Assembly: GCF_014193515.1 (NCBI RefSeq)
Contig: NZ_BLXX01000005.1
Span: forward strand, 1-64,000
Source of the DNA: Geomonas silvestris
GTDB taxonomy: Bacteria; Desulfobacterota; Desulfuromonadia; Geobacterales; Geobacteraceae
Direction: 5' to 3'
Length of the DNA: 64,000 nucleotides
The stretch's first letter is position 1; the number at the start of each line of letters is the position of its first letter. Made by a program: the position numbers and the translations under genes. Positions 1 through 7,910 of the stretch are shown piece after piece. The notes under the pieces were generated by a model. The model was not told where the DNA came from, did no database searches, and saw only the letters and a program-made list of their open reading frames with translations.

Positions 1-99
1 TTTGACTACATCGAGCGGTTCTACAACCGCAAACGGATTCATTCCTCGCTGGGGTATCGGACCCCGTTCGAGGTCGATCAACTCAACCTAGCCGCTTAA
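1..99 (+). CDS. IS3-family transposase, C-terminal end (partial)
   Basis: Only the last 32 codons are inside the window, open from base 1 to a TAA. The readable end contains FYNRKRIHSSLGY followed by TPFEV, the hallmark C-terminus of the rve/DDE integrase domain of IS3-family OrfB transposases (family knowledge). The catalytic core lies upstream of the window, so it cannot be judged whether the element is intact. A plausible right terminal inverted repeat follows at 105-129. Confidence 0.85.
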   Translation, partial: FDYIERFYNRKRIHSSLGYRTPFEVDQLNLAA

Positions 100-104
100 C
101 CGAC

Positions 105-129
105 TGTCCACGAAATCGGGGCAATTCCA
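105..129 (+). mobile_element. Probable right end of the IS3-type element
   Basis: Directly after the transposase stop, the stretch starting TGTCCACGAAATCGGGG and ending in CA looks like the right inverted repeat of IS3-group elements, which usually end in CA. The left end is outside the window, so neither the match nor a target duplication can be checked. Confidence 0.5.
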
Positions 130-361
130 TCTCTTGATATGCCTGCGGAAGCTGGTGAAAGTCTGTGAGAGCCGATCAAGCTGACGGAATATGAACAAGG
201 GCGAGATAAACCCAGAGAGTAGACATAAAGCGCGCCAACGAGAGGCGGGTGAAGCGGGCTCCGCAGTTTCTGGAAGTAGGCAGAAACCGATGAAAATGTG
301 TTTACTCCGCCGTTCACCCTGAGGCAAAACCCCTAGAACTTTATGAGAGGTAACCGGAGGC
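130..361. other. Intergenic stretch after the IS end
   Basis: No convincing gene is seen on either strand. The last bases hold a strong ribosome binding site (CCGGAGG) for the next gene. Promoter boxes could not be assigned with confidence. Confidence 0.5.
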
Positions 362-913
362 ATGAAGACCCAGTACTACACGGCATCCAGTCTTGATGGA
401 TTTATCGCCACCGAGGATGACTCCTTGGATTGGCTGTTTCCCCTTGCGGATCTGAATGACTCCAGCTACCCAGAATTCATTGCTGAGGTCGGCGCACTGA
501 CAATGGGGGCAGCCACCTACGAGTGGATCCTCCGCAATTCCGACAAGGTTGCTGCCGAGACCGGATCCCCGTGGCCGTACACTCAGCCTGTCTGGGTATT
601 CACCAATCGCGTACTTCCGACAATAGAAGGTGCAGAGATCAGATTCGTGAAAGGCGATGTGCGACGGGTTCACAATGAGATGGTCGTGGCCGCAGGGACA
701 AAGAACATCTGGATTGTGGGGGGTGGGGATTTGGCGGGGCAGTTTTATGATGCAGGACTTCTAGATGAGCTCATCATCCAAATCGGTTCAGTTACCTTAG
801 GCAGCGGCAAACAACTTTTCCCACGCCGAGTTCTAAGCCCAACCCTAAGCCTTCTTTCAGTTCGGCACATGGGGGCCGGCATGGTTGAACTAAGGTATGG
901 AGTACGTTCTTAG
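362..913 (+). CDS. RibD C-terminal/DHFR-like reductase family protein
   Basis: A 183-residue protein beginning MKTQYYTASSLDGFIA, the typical N-terminal strand and SxDG motif of the RibD-C (bacterial deaminase-reductase) fold, which resembles dihydrofolate reductase and binds NADPH. A later IWIVGGGDLAGQF segment matches the glycine-rich nucleotide-binding turn of the family. Its length is normal for stand-alone members such as YyaP/YwjB-like proteins, whose substrates are mostly unknown. The start is fixed by CCGGAGG six to seven bases upstream. It lies just downstream of an IS end, which fits an accessory gene. The fold is fairly certain; the substrate is not. Confidence 0.85.
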   Translation: MKTQYYTASSLDGFIATEDDSLDWLFPLADLNDSSYPEFIAEVGALTMGAATYEWILRNSDKVAAETGSPWPYTQPVWVFTNRVLPTIEGAEIRFVKGDVRRVHNEMVVAAGTKNIWIVGGGDLAGQFYDAGLLDELIIQIGSVTLGSGKQLFPRRVLSPTLSLLSVRHMGAGMVELRYGVRS

Positions 914-936
914 CGATTTAACGGGAGCTCGTTTAG

Positions 937-3168
937 ATGATATTGTGCATTGTGATTACCGCTGTAATGGCCGTATCGAACTATTACTTCTTGTCCAAGG
1001 TCAGCTCTGAAAGTGCACTGAATCGTGTATTGGTTGGGTTCGGCATGCTCTGCTCCCAGATCATCCTGTCAGAGCTCACCCTGGGACTCCTCGGCGTCCT
1101 TCATGCGTCCTACCTGGCGGCCGTCAACTTAGCAATCTGCCTTGCCTTGTTCATAGTCGCCTACCGGAAGACCAACAGGGATTTCAAAACCGTGCTAGAT
1201 GCGGACCTCGGGTCTTTGAAGCGTGCAGTTGCGGACGCGCTGGACGCTCCCACTGTGTGCCTGGGTATCCTTGTCGCATTCGCCTATTCCTGGGTGCTGG
1301 TCGCCGCGTATTACCTGCCCCCCCGGGGCATTGACGACTTTGCCTACCACCTCCCCACCATTTTCGAATACATCAAATCGCATGAAATAAGACTTTTGCC
1401 GGTCGCGTTGAGGACGCATTTTGCCTTCCCGCAAAATGCGGAGCTGTTGTTCATGTGGCTCGCGGTCTTTTCCAAAAGCCAGCGCATGCTCAGCGGCCTC
1501 AATGTCGTGTTCGTTTTCGCTTCTATCGCGACGTTGTATGCGCTGATTCGCCATTTCGGCATCTCCAGCAAGAACGCCCTCTTCGCGGCACTGCTCTATG
1601 CCTTGTGCCCTGTCGTTATCATGCAGGCGGGGGGGAATTATATCGACGTTATTGTAGCGTTGTTCCTGATGATGGGAATTTACTTCGCTATTCTGTTTCA
1701 TACCAACCAGAAGGTCATCTATCTGCTGGCGACGGGAATGACAATCGGGCTTATGTGCGGCATGAAATACACCTGCCTCGCGTTTGCCATCCCTTTCCAG
1801 GTCCTCATCATCCCGGGGCTATGGAAGTCGAGGCCCAGATATCTGATCGGCTATCTGTTCAGCATCCTCATACTGTGCGGTTGGTGGTACCTCAGAAACT
1901 TCGTGGTATTGGGAGATCCGACCTATCCCCTCAACCTCTTCAAACTCCCTTCGGGCCCGCCTGCAGGGGTGAGCGTTGCCACTAACATCGCGGGTAATCT
2001 TGACGGCTGGTGGCTCAAGTATCCGCTCTATGACATGGGGGTGGGGAGTTACGATGGTGGTTTCGGTCTGGTTTTTTGGGGAATCGGAATTTCGTCCTGG
2101 GTGTACGTCACGGGACGAGGGTTACTGCATCCCGGCAGGGTAGGTGTGGCGAAATGGACCGTACTTGGATTCCTGCCTGCCGGGTTTTTCCTGATGCTGA
2201 CGGTCCCCGTCGGGGATGCTGCCGTAACCGGCAGATTTGGGCTGATCGCGGTTGCCGTGGCCCTTTTCGCACTGTGCGAATTACTGGTGGTACTCAATGA
2301 CCGCGCCTACGAGTACCTGGTAAAGTCAGCCTGCATAATCTTGTCCTTTGTCACCGTGCCTCTCATGTCCGTTTCGGAAAGTCCGAGCTACCGGCTTGGT
2401 ACCGTCCTTACCGACCGAATCAACTTCAAGCATCCGTCGGAGTTCAAATACCTGAAGGACTCCCACGTGATGATCAGACGCTTGGTCGATGTATGGGCAC
2501 CGCTGGATTTTATCACACGTGAAGGCCGAGGGTTGAATTGCTACCTCGCCTCAGACGCGCCGATTTTTATGTCCGCACCGGTTTTCGGAAGCAAATTGCA
2601 GAATCGCGTCGTGAACCTGTCCAATACCAAAGAGCCGGTCGATGCGTTTGTCTACACCTATCTCATCAAAGACGGCATGAAAAACCATGATGCCATGAAG
2701 GTTGACCCGTCCACCACGGTTTTAGATATCATGTCGAGCGATGATTTTATCGTGGTTACCAATTCCAGGATCATGCTTAACGGAGCGGGTGCAGGAACCA
2801 GTCTGATGTTGCATAAGAACATCTTCTCCAGGCCTGAAACTCTTCAGTTGTTGAGAAAATACTATCACAGCGCCTGGCCTTTGGCGGCTGCCGCGGCTCA
2901 ACGGATCAATCCGGCCTTGGAGGAAAATATACCGGTTGTTACTTCGAGTGAGATCGGGTACGGGGTACGCTGCATCGACATGCTCGCCGGCAGAAAGGAC
3001 CGCATGGTAATGACTCCGGAAGATACTGAAGAGTTGGTGGTTGGCAGGAAGGGTTTGCAAAGGTGCTACACGATCGGCAAGGCGTTGCAGGGGTTCCAGC
3101 ACCGGCAGATTGCCAGCGTGTACTATAATAAATCGGACGTAACTATCTATCTCAACTGGAAACGGTAA
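937..3168 (+). CDS. Large polytopic membrane protein, GT-C glycosyltransferase-like
   Basis: A 743-residue protein with a hydrophobic N-terminal two-thirds (about ten to twelve membrane segments up to roughly residue 460) and a soluble C-terminal part. Around residue 130 it carries an acidic motif, GIDDFAYHLP, in the first large loop after a membrane helix. This is the position where GT-C enzymes (family 39/87-like) have their catalytic aspartates. Such enzymes move sugars from lipid-phosphate carriers on the outer face of the inner membrane. Acceptor and donor cannot be told from sequence. GGGAG lies nine bases before the ATG. The next small gene begins three bases after its stop. It sits in an IS-flanked, lower-GC area, which suggests acquired DNA. 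Confidence 0.6.
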   Translation: MILCIVITAVMAVSNYYFLSKVSSESALNRVLVGFGMLCSQIILSELTLGLLGVLHASYLAAVNLAICLALFIVAYRKTNRDFKTVLDADLGSLKRAVADALDAPTVCLGILVAFAYSWVLVAAYYLPPRGIDDFAYHLPTIFEYIKSHEIRLLPVALRTHFAFPQNAELLFMWLAVFSKSQRMLSGLNVVFVFASIATLYALIRHFGISSKNALFAALLYALCPVVIMQAGGNYIDVIVALFLMMGIYFAILFHTNQKVIYLLATGMTIGLMCGMKYTCLAFAIPFQVLIIPGLWKSRPRYLIGYLFSILILCGWWYLRNFVVLGDPTYPLNLFKLPSGPPAGVSVATNIAGNLDGWWLKYPLYDMGVGSYDGGFGLVFWGIGISSWVYVTGRGLLHPGRVGVAKWTVLGFLPAGFFLMLTVPVGDAAVTGRFGLIAVAVALFALCELLVVLNDRAYEYLVKSACIILSFVTVPLMSVSESPSYRLGTVLTDRINFKHPSEFKYLKDSHVMIRRLVDVWAPLDFITREGRGLNCYLASDAPIFMSAPVFGSKLQNRVVNLSNTKEPVDAFVYTYLIKDGMKNHDAMKVDPSTTVLDIMSSDDFIVVTNSRIMLNGAGAGTSLMLHKNIFSRPETLQLLRKYYHSAWPLAAAAAQRINPALEENIPVVTSSEIGYGVRCIDMLAGRKDRMVMTPEDTEELVVGRKGLQRCYTIGKALQGFQHRQIASVYYNKSDVTIYLNWKR

Positions 3169-3171
3169 CCT

Positions 3172-3321
3172 ATGGTGATAAAAGATACAGAAAAACTAAA
3201 CCATATACTGATAATGACAATCCTCGGTGTCTGCACAACGGTGCATTGGATATTTATCGACGACGTTTACACCCAGGCGCTGGCTCAGATGTATTCCTTT
3301 TTCAAGAGTATTCTTCAGTAG
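3172..3321 (+). CDS. Small hydrophobic protein, 49 residues
   Basis: An ATG-started frame three bases after the preceding gene's stop encodes 49 residues with one likely membrane segment (ILIMTILGVCTTVHWIFI). The tight spacing suggests translation coupled to the GT-C-like gene, and a small partner subunit is possible. No family is recognised and there is no separate strong ribosome binding site, so it may be a chance frame. Confidence 0.4.
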   Translation: MVIKDTEKLNHILIMTILGVCTTVHWIFIDDVYTQALAQMYSFFKSILQ

Positions 3322-3375
3322 GTAGGATTTGCGGTTCTTCTGTAGTAGTGGGGCCAGGTATAGGTACTGTTACAG

Positions 3376-3428
3376 GCAAATCCTCCCTGTCCACCTTTCG
3401 CAAAGGGGGGACGTGAGGCCGCCAGCAG
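3376..3428. repeat. Family B intergenic repeat, copy 1
   Basis: Contains CCACCTTTCGCAAAGGGGGG followed by ACGTGAGG and GCCAGCAG. The same hairpin and tail recur near 16816, 24498, 24634 and 24735. The core is a short C-run/G-run hairpin. See the finding on family B. Confidence 0.6.
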
Positions 3429-3578
3429 ATACCCCTGTGTGACCCTCGGCAAATTTTCCCCTCGGGTCGTGGGGCGGTTTTACCTCAAAGGTCTCTTCTG
3501 CTGGTCCCCTCGTGCCGAGTGTTGGTCGGCCTCCCTGGAAGAATGTGGCTCCAATTGGTAAGTGTTCCCAAAGCCGCT

Positions 3579-3962
3579 TCATTCGCCCGACGATGCTTCA
3601 CCGCTGCCGGAAGCCAGGCTGGTAAATAAGTCGATACGCCCGCTCTTGTCGAATCGAACCACGTGGACGTAGTCTACGCTCGCCTCACCACCCCTGTCCC
3701 CCAAGATGATGATAGCTCTTACTTTGGATGCTACATACCAGAATTCCGTTTCATCGAGGGAGCACCTGTCAGGCTCGCCCAATTCAAGCAGGACCTCTTC
3801 CCGCGAGGTACCTATCTTGAGCACTGAAGGCGCCTGCGTCCCGGTGTTCTGTCTCGAATATCCTTGGTAGTAGTTGGTCGGAATGATCAGGCAACCAGAC
3901 AACAGCAAGCATGCCAGCAATGCCAGTTCCGCAGGCCACATCAGACGCTTTTCCAAGGCCAA
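3579..3962 (-). CDS. Small BamE/SmpA-like lipoprotein
   Basis: A 127-residue protein with a lipoprotein signal peptide (LLSGC, acylated Cys about residue 24). It has a motif IGTSREEVLLELGEPDRC, typical of the BamE/SmpA-OmlA fold, in which a 'G-x-x-x-x-x-V-x-x-x-x-G-x-P' helix-turn packs on a small sheet. BamE itself helps the outer-membrane beta-barrel assembly machine, but this fold occurs in many small lipoproteins of unknown role. It starts three bases after the stop of a related gene on the same strand, so the two form an operon. The role is not known. Confidence 0.65.
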   Translation of the reverse strand: MALEKRLMWPAELALLACLLLSGCLIIPTNYYQGYSRQNTGTQAPSVLKIGTSREEVLLELGEPDRCSLDETEFWYVASKVRAIIILGDRGGEASVDYVHVVRFDKSGRIDLFTSLASGSGEASSGE

Positions 3963-3965
3963 CTC

Positions 3966-4301
3966 CTATCGCACCGAAACCATGCGATGTTTTTGCAGGA
4001 GCCCGTTATTGTCGAAGACGAAGACAAGGCTGTACTTGATATTGCTCCAGCGGACCATCCGGTCCATGAGGAAGTACCCGTCCGCATCCTCACCGATGCG
4101 ATAGGTGAGAATCCTGCCGGATTCGAAACTGGAGGACGGCTCTCCCAGTTTCATCAGCACTGCTTCGCGAGATACTCCAGGCAACGTGACATCGGTGAGG
4201 AGGTTTCGATCTCCGGGAAGGCGGGGAAAGGATGCGCAGGAAAAAAGAGCCAGGCTGGTTATTGCCAACCCAGAAATGGTGCGGATGCTTTTCTGTCTCA
4301 T
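3966..4301 (-). CDS. Small BamE/SmpA-like lipoprotein
   Basis: A 111-residue protein with a lipoprotein signal (LALFSC, Cys about 22) and a motif LPGVSREAVLMKLGEPSSS that parallels the one in the next gene downstream. It is the first gene of a two-gene unit, and the pair probably arose by duplication. Both are predicted to sit in the outer membrane or the inner-membrane periplasmic leaflet. No more specific function can be given. Confidence 0.65.
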   Translation of the reverse strand: MRQKSIRTISGLAITSLALFSCASFPRLPGDRNLLTDVTLPGVSREAVLMKLGEPSSSFESGRILTYRIGEDADGYFLMDRMVRWSNIKYSLVFVFDNNGLLQKHRMVSVR

Positions 4302-4414
4302 TGTCTGCTCCTATGATGACATAGCGCACTCATCAGAACTCTAACAGAGCCGCGTCTGCAGTCAATCTTTGAGTGAGGAAGGCTTTTCGCTGGATAGCTA
4401 GCTGAAGCAGTCGA

Positions 4415-4534
4415 GGGGACGCTGGTAACTTTTGTAACTCATTTGGAGAGATGACTAGAACGTTATGTAAATTACCAGCGTCCCTCCGATCGCACTGGGG
4501 GACGCGAGAGGGACGTTGTAGTTTAGTCGCGTCT
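4415..4534. repeat. Two adjacent inverted repeats, REP-like
   Basis: GGGACGCTGGTAA (within 4415-4428) is matched perfectly by TTACCAGCGTCCC at 4472-4484. Directly after, GACGCGA at 4501-4507 is matched by TCGCGTC at 4528-4534. Two hairpins side by side with GGGAC/GTCCC ends resemble REP/BIME elements mobilised by Y1 (RAYT) transposases. No such transposase is present here. Confidence 0.5.
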
Positions 4535-4719
4535 CGGACTGTCCACAAAACCGCGAGAGATCCAGATCACTATGCGAGAAAAAATAATTTGGATCACGGC
4601 GCTTGTACGTTTGATCGGCGTTCTGATGCTAGGCGGGCTGGTTGTCGATATGTTTATCCCTCAAAGGATATATCTGGAGGCGGTTAATTGGAAAATCTGT
4701 GATTAAAAGGTGGATAACA

Positions 4720-5260
4720 GGTTTTCCGTCGAAAAATGATGAATTCCGCGGAGAATTTTGTTTTATTGGCGAGACCACCTGCAGTTGCCCAGGAAACTTT
4801 TTTCTTGGAAAGAATCATGATGGATTTTCGAAAATAAAAAATCTTTCTCGTAAATTCCTCATGGTGTGCCGGAAATCAGCGTGGTTTTGGAAAACAAAAA
4901 ATATTTTCTCCGAAATCGTCGTGGTTTTCTCCAAATCTTTGATGAATTTCGAAAAAATATTTTTTCCTGTCCGAAATCCTCTTCGTTCCGGAAAAATATA
5001 AAAAGTTTTCCGGAAACCGGAGGTGCTTTTCAAAATTCGGTTGTGATCCGGCTGAAATTGTCACTGTTTTTCCCCAACTAAAAGTTTTCCGGCAAAACTT
5101 TTAAAAACTCGGGAAAATTTATTGGTTTCCGGAAAAATCGAAACGATTCCGGCAAAAGGAATGTAAAACCTGAAGAATTTACTTTTTTTCTGAAGAAAGT
5201 CTTAGCGGTCTTGGCTGAAAACAATTTTTTCTGCAGGGATTTCGAAAAAAGGTGGGAGAT
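4720..5260. repeat. AT-rich quasi-repeat field
   Basis: About 540 bp much richer in A and T than the rest of the window. It is built of imperfect repeats around TTTTCGAAAA or TTTCCGGAAA cores alternating with AAAAAATATTTT and CCGAAATC. Roughly 50-60 bp separate related blocks (compare 4831-4862, 4889-4925 and 4946-4985). Open frames run through it on both strands, but they are low-complexity by-products and show no ribosome binding sites. Confidence 0.55.
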
Positions 5261-5370
5261 GAGCTTTAGGAAGGGGGAACGCTTGCGTTTCTGCCTAGTG
5301 TTCAGGGACGGGAACGGACGGCCGGCTTTAACCGGACCGTCCGTAGGAGGCGAGGTCAGGAAAAACAAAC

Positions 5371-6015
5371 TTAGAGGAGAATTATGCTGACCGGCTTGCA
5401 CCAGCGGCCGACGGCTCCATTTTCATGGTAGCGTGCTCTCACGTAGATCCTTTTGGTGGGCACACCACCCCGAACCTCGGTGCGGGACCTATTGAACGTC
5501 CCATCGCCGATCCGCTGCCAGGACTGCTCGTCTTCGGGAGTCTCGGTCCACATGTATTCCACGATAGCACCGGCTTTCGCAAGTTTTGCCGAGATGACGT
5601 AGGCCCCTTCGACCCCCTCCATGTGTTTCAACGTAATCTCCGGCATCAGATCCAGAAGATTCACCCTCACTTTCACGCCGTTTTGCTGCTTGAAGTCGTA
5701 GCCCGCGTTGTTGAGGATGCTGGCATCCTGCCGGAAGACCGAAAACCTGATGACATGGTCGGCGTTGAAATCCAGAGCCTGTACCACCTGTGGCATGAGT
5801 ATGTTCAACAGGTCGATATTGCCGCTATCACGCGCGGCAGCCATTTTTGCAGCAAACTCCTTAAGCTTTGGCGATAGAGTGACATACTCCGCAACCGGCC
5901 CCTGAAAGGCGATGTGCACCTCAGCTTTCTCTGCTACGTGGTCCGTGGTGAAGATGAGGTCATTCACCCCTTGGCTACGATAGCCACGATCGTAGGGATC
6001 TTTTACACTTGCCAT
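5371..6015 (-). CDS. Conserved hypothetical protein, 214 residues
   Basis: The protein starts MASVKDPYDRGYRSQGVND, with GGGAGG well placed before this ATG. A longer frame upstream lacks such a site. There is no signal peptide or membrane segment. The last third (from about residue 140) resembles a fibronectin type III-like beta-sandwich ending in RARYHENGAVGRWCKPVSI, as in proteins of unknown function common in Geobacter genomes. It stands alone between repeat-rich DNA and the liv operon terminator. No function can be assigned. Confidence 0.6.
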   Translation of the reverse strand: MASVKDPYDRGYRSQGVNDLIFTTDHVAEKAEVHIAFQGPVAEYVTLSPKLKEFAAKMAAARDSGNIDLLNILMPQVVQALDFNADHVIRFSVFRQDASILNNAGYDFKQQNGVKVRVNLLDLMPEITLKHMEGVEGAYVISAKLAKAGAIVEYMWTETPEDEQSWQRIGDGTFNRSRTEVRGGVPTKRIYVRARYHENGAVGRWCKPVSIILL

Positions 6016-6247
6016 GTTTCCTCCCCAACAACGCAAAAATGATATAACGTGAGTGGATTCTAACCTGTGTGGGTGCCCTGTCAACTGCGGCGTTCAAACA
6101 AAAGAACAACCGGCGCAAAAAAAAACGGGGTTGGGGAAATGGTCTCCGGGCACGAAGTCTTGGCCGCGCTGGTCGCACACCATGAACCGTGCACATGCCG
6201 GGAGGTTGTTGTTGCAGTACCTGGGCTTCTCCCGAGTTTCCCGATGC

Positions 6248-6293
6248 ACCATAAAAAAAGGCCTCGGCATGTGCCGGGGCCTTTTTTTTGTGG
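6248..6293 (-). terminator. Rho-independent terminator, bidirectional in form
   Basis: AAGGCCTCGGCATGTGCC pairs with the following GGGGCCTT, with A- and T-runs on both sides. On the minus strand it lies about 140 bases after livF and probably ends the livKHMGF operon. The T-run on the plus strand would also let it work that way. Confidence 0.7.
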
Positions 6294-6429
6294 TGGCTCT
6301 GGTCGCCTCCGGCCGGAGGACGTTGACCTGCCTGTTCGATCTTCCTTTTACGCACATCGTTGTTGCTTGCCGAGCCTTGACCCTTGGGAAACTACCTGCC
6401 TCCCGGACCGACTGGCAGAGCCGACGTCG

Positions 6430-7146
6430 CTACTGGTGCCCCAGGTAGGCTTCCTTTACGCGCGGGTCGTGGGCCAGATCCTTCGAGGTACCCTCGAGGA
6501 CGATGTTCCCGGTTTCCAGGACGTAGCCGCGATGCGCTATCTTTAAAGCCATGTTGGCGTTCTGCTCGACCAGGAGGATGGTGGTCCCCTTGGTGGCGTT
6601 GATCTCCTTGATGACCCGGAAGACTTCTTTTACGAAGAGCGGAGAAAGACCCATGGAAGGCTCGTCCAAGAGCATGACGCGGCAGTCGGTCATCATGGCC
6701 CGGCCGAGGGCAAGCATCTGCTGCTCGCCGCCGCTTAAGGTGCCGGCTAACTGGGTCTTGCGCTCCTCCAACCGGGGGAAGATCCGGTACACCTCTTGGC
6801 GCAGGTCGGGGATGGCACTCTTCCTCTTGTTGGCCCAGGTGCCGAGCTTCAGGTTTTCCTGCACGGTGAGGCTCGGAAAGACCCCCCTCCCTTCGGGGAC
6901 GTGGGCGATCCCTAGCGAGACGACGCCGTGCACCGGCACCTGGGTGATGCTCTTGCCCTGAAAGAGGATATCTCCCCCCTGGATGGGGAGCAGGCGGGAA
7001 ATCGCCCTAAGCGCTGTGGTCTTCCCGGCGCCGTTGGCTCCCAGAAGGGAGACGATCTCCCCTTCCTCTATGCGCAGATCGATCCCCTCTAGCGCCTTGA
7101 TGGCGCCGTAGGAAACGCTCAGCCCTTTGATCTCCAGAATACTCAC
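6430..7146 (-). CDS. livF: Branched-chain amino-acid ABC transporter ATPase LivF
   Basis: A 238-residue ABC ATPase, the second energising subunit of the branched-chain amino-acid (LIV-I type) importer. Walker A GANGAGKTT lies at about 40, the signature LSGGEQQMLALGRA about 135, Walker B VMLLDEPSMGLSP about 155, and the switch histidine region (here LLVEQNA, as in LivF proteins) about 190. The GTG start overlaps the livG stop (GTGA), which indicates translational coupling. A longer frame that reads upstream into livG is a shadow. Last gene of the five-gene operon. Confidence 0.93.
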   Translation of the reverse strand: MSILEIKGLSVSYGAIKALEGIDLRIEEGEIVSLLGANGAGKTTALRAISRLLPIQGGDILFQGKSITQVPVHGVVSLGIAHVPEGRGVFPSLTVQENLKLGTWANKRKSAIPDLRQEVYRIFPRLEERKTQLAGTLSGGEQQMLALGRAMMTDCRVMLLDEPSMGLSPLFVKEVFRVIKEINATKGTTILLVEQNANMALKIAHRGYVLETGNIVLEGTSKDLAHDPRVKEAYLGHQ

Positions 7147-7910
7147 AGCCCATCCTCCTCGTCGCCCAGATAGGCCTTGATCACCACCGGATCGCCGGTA
7201 ACCTCGTGCGGGTCGCCTGCCGCTATGGTCCTGCCGAAATCCATGACCTGGACGCGGTTGCAGAGCTTCAAGACCACGGGCATGTGGTGCTCGATCAGGA
7301 GGATGGACAGGTCGAACTCCCGGTGGATGTCGCGGATGAGCCCGATGAGCCCCTCGACCTCGGTGGGGTTCATGCCGGCGGCCGGCTCGTCCAGTAACAG
7401 GACGCGCGGGTTGGTCGCCAGGGCACGCGCGATCTCCAGCCGGCGCTGTTCGCCGTAGGGGAGGTTCTCGGCGAGTTCGTTCCGTCGCTCGGCAAGCCCG
7501 AAGCGCTCCAGGAACGCCAGGCTCTCCTTGCAAACTTCCCGCTCACGGCTCTTGAAGAGGGGGAGATGGAAGACGGCATCCCAGAAACCGTGCCCCATGC
7601 GCTGGTGGAACGCCGTGATGATGTTGTCCCAGACGGTCATCTTGCCGAACAGGCGGATGTTCTGGAAGGTGCGGGCGATGCCGCGGCGGGAGATCACGTC
7701 GGAGGTGAGCCCTGAGAGATCCTGTCCGTCGAGCAGAATGCGCCCCTGGTCGGGCCGGTAGATGCCGGTGATCAGGTTGAAGGCCGTGGTCTTCCCCGCG
7801 CCGTTGGGACCGATGATCCCCTGGATGTCGCCTGTCTCCAGGTGCAGGGAGAGGTCGTCGACCGCCGTCAGACCGCCAAAGGACCTGGTGAGGTTCTCGA
7901 TCTTAAGCAT
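7143..7910 (-). CDS. livG: Branched-chain amino-acid ABC transporter ATPase LivG
   Basis: A 255-residue ABC ATPase starting MLKIENLTRSFGGLTAVDD. It has Walker A GPNGAGKTTAFN, a LivG-type 'RTFQNIRLF' Q-loop, signature LPYGEQRRLEIARAL, and Walker B VLLLDEPAAGMNPTE with LLIEHHM after it. The C-terminal tail GDPVVIKAYLGDEE is typical of LivG. It pairs with LivF to power uptake through LivH-LivM. It overlaps livM by eight bases and livF by four. Confidence 0.94.
   Translation of the reverse strand: MLKIENLTRSFGGLTAVDDLSLHLETGDIQGIIGPNGAGKTTAFNLITGIYRPDQGRILLDGQDLSGLTSDVISRRGIARTFQNIRLFGKMTVWDNIITAFHQRMGHGFWDAVFHLPLFKSREREVCKESLAFLERFGLAERRNELAENLPYGEQRRLEIARALATNPRVLLLDEPAAGMNPTEVEGLIGLIRDIHREFDLSILLIEHHMPVVLKLCNRVQVMDFGRTIAAGDPHEVTGDPVVIKAYLGDEEDGL

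Noticed and set aside
4537-4560. GGACTGTCCACAAAACCGCG as a second IS3 end
   Set aside because: Only about a dozen bases resemble the end at 105-129, no transposase is near and the end does not close with CA.
4642-5001. Open frame of 119 codons in the AT-rich field
   Set aside because: Low-complexity Phe/Lys-rich product, no ribosome binding site, and frames are open on both strands because the region is repetitive.
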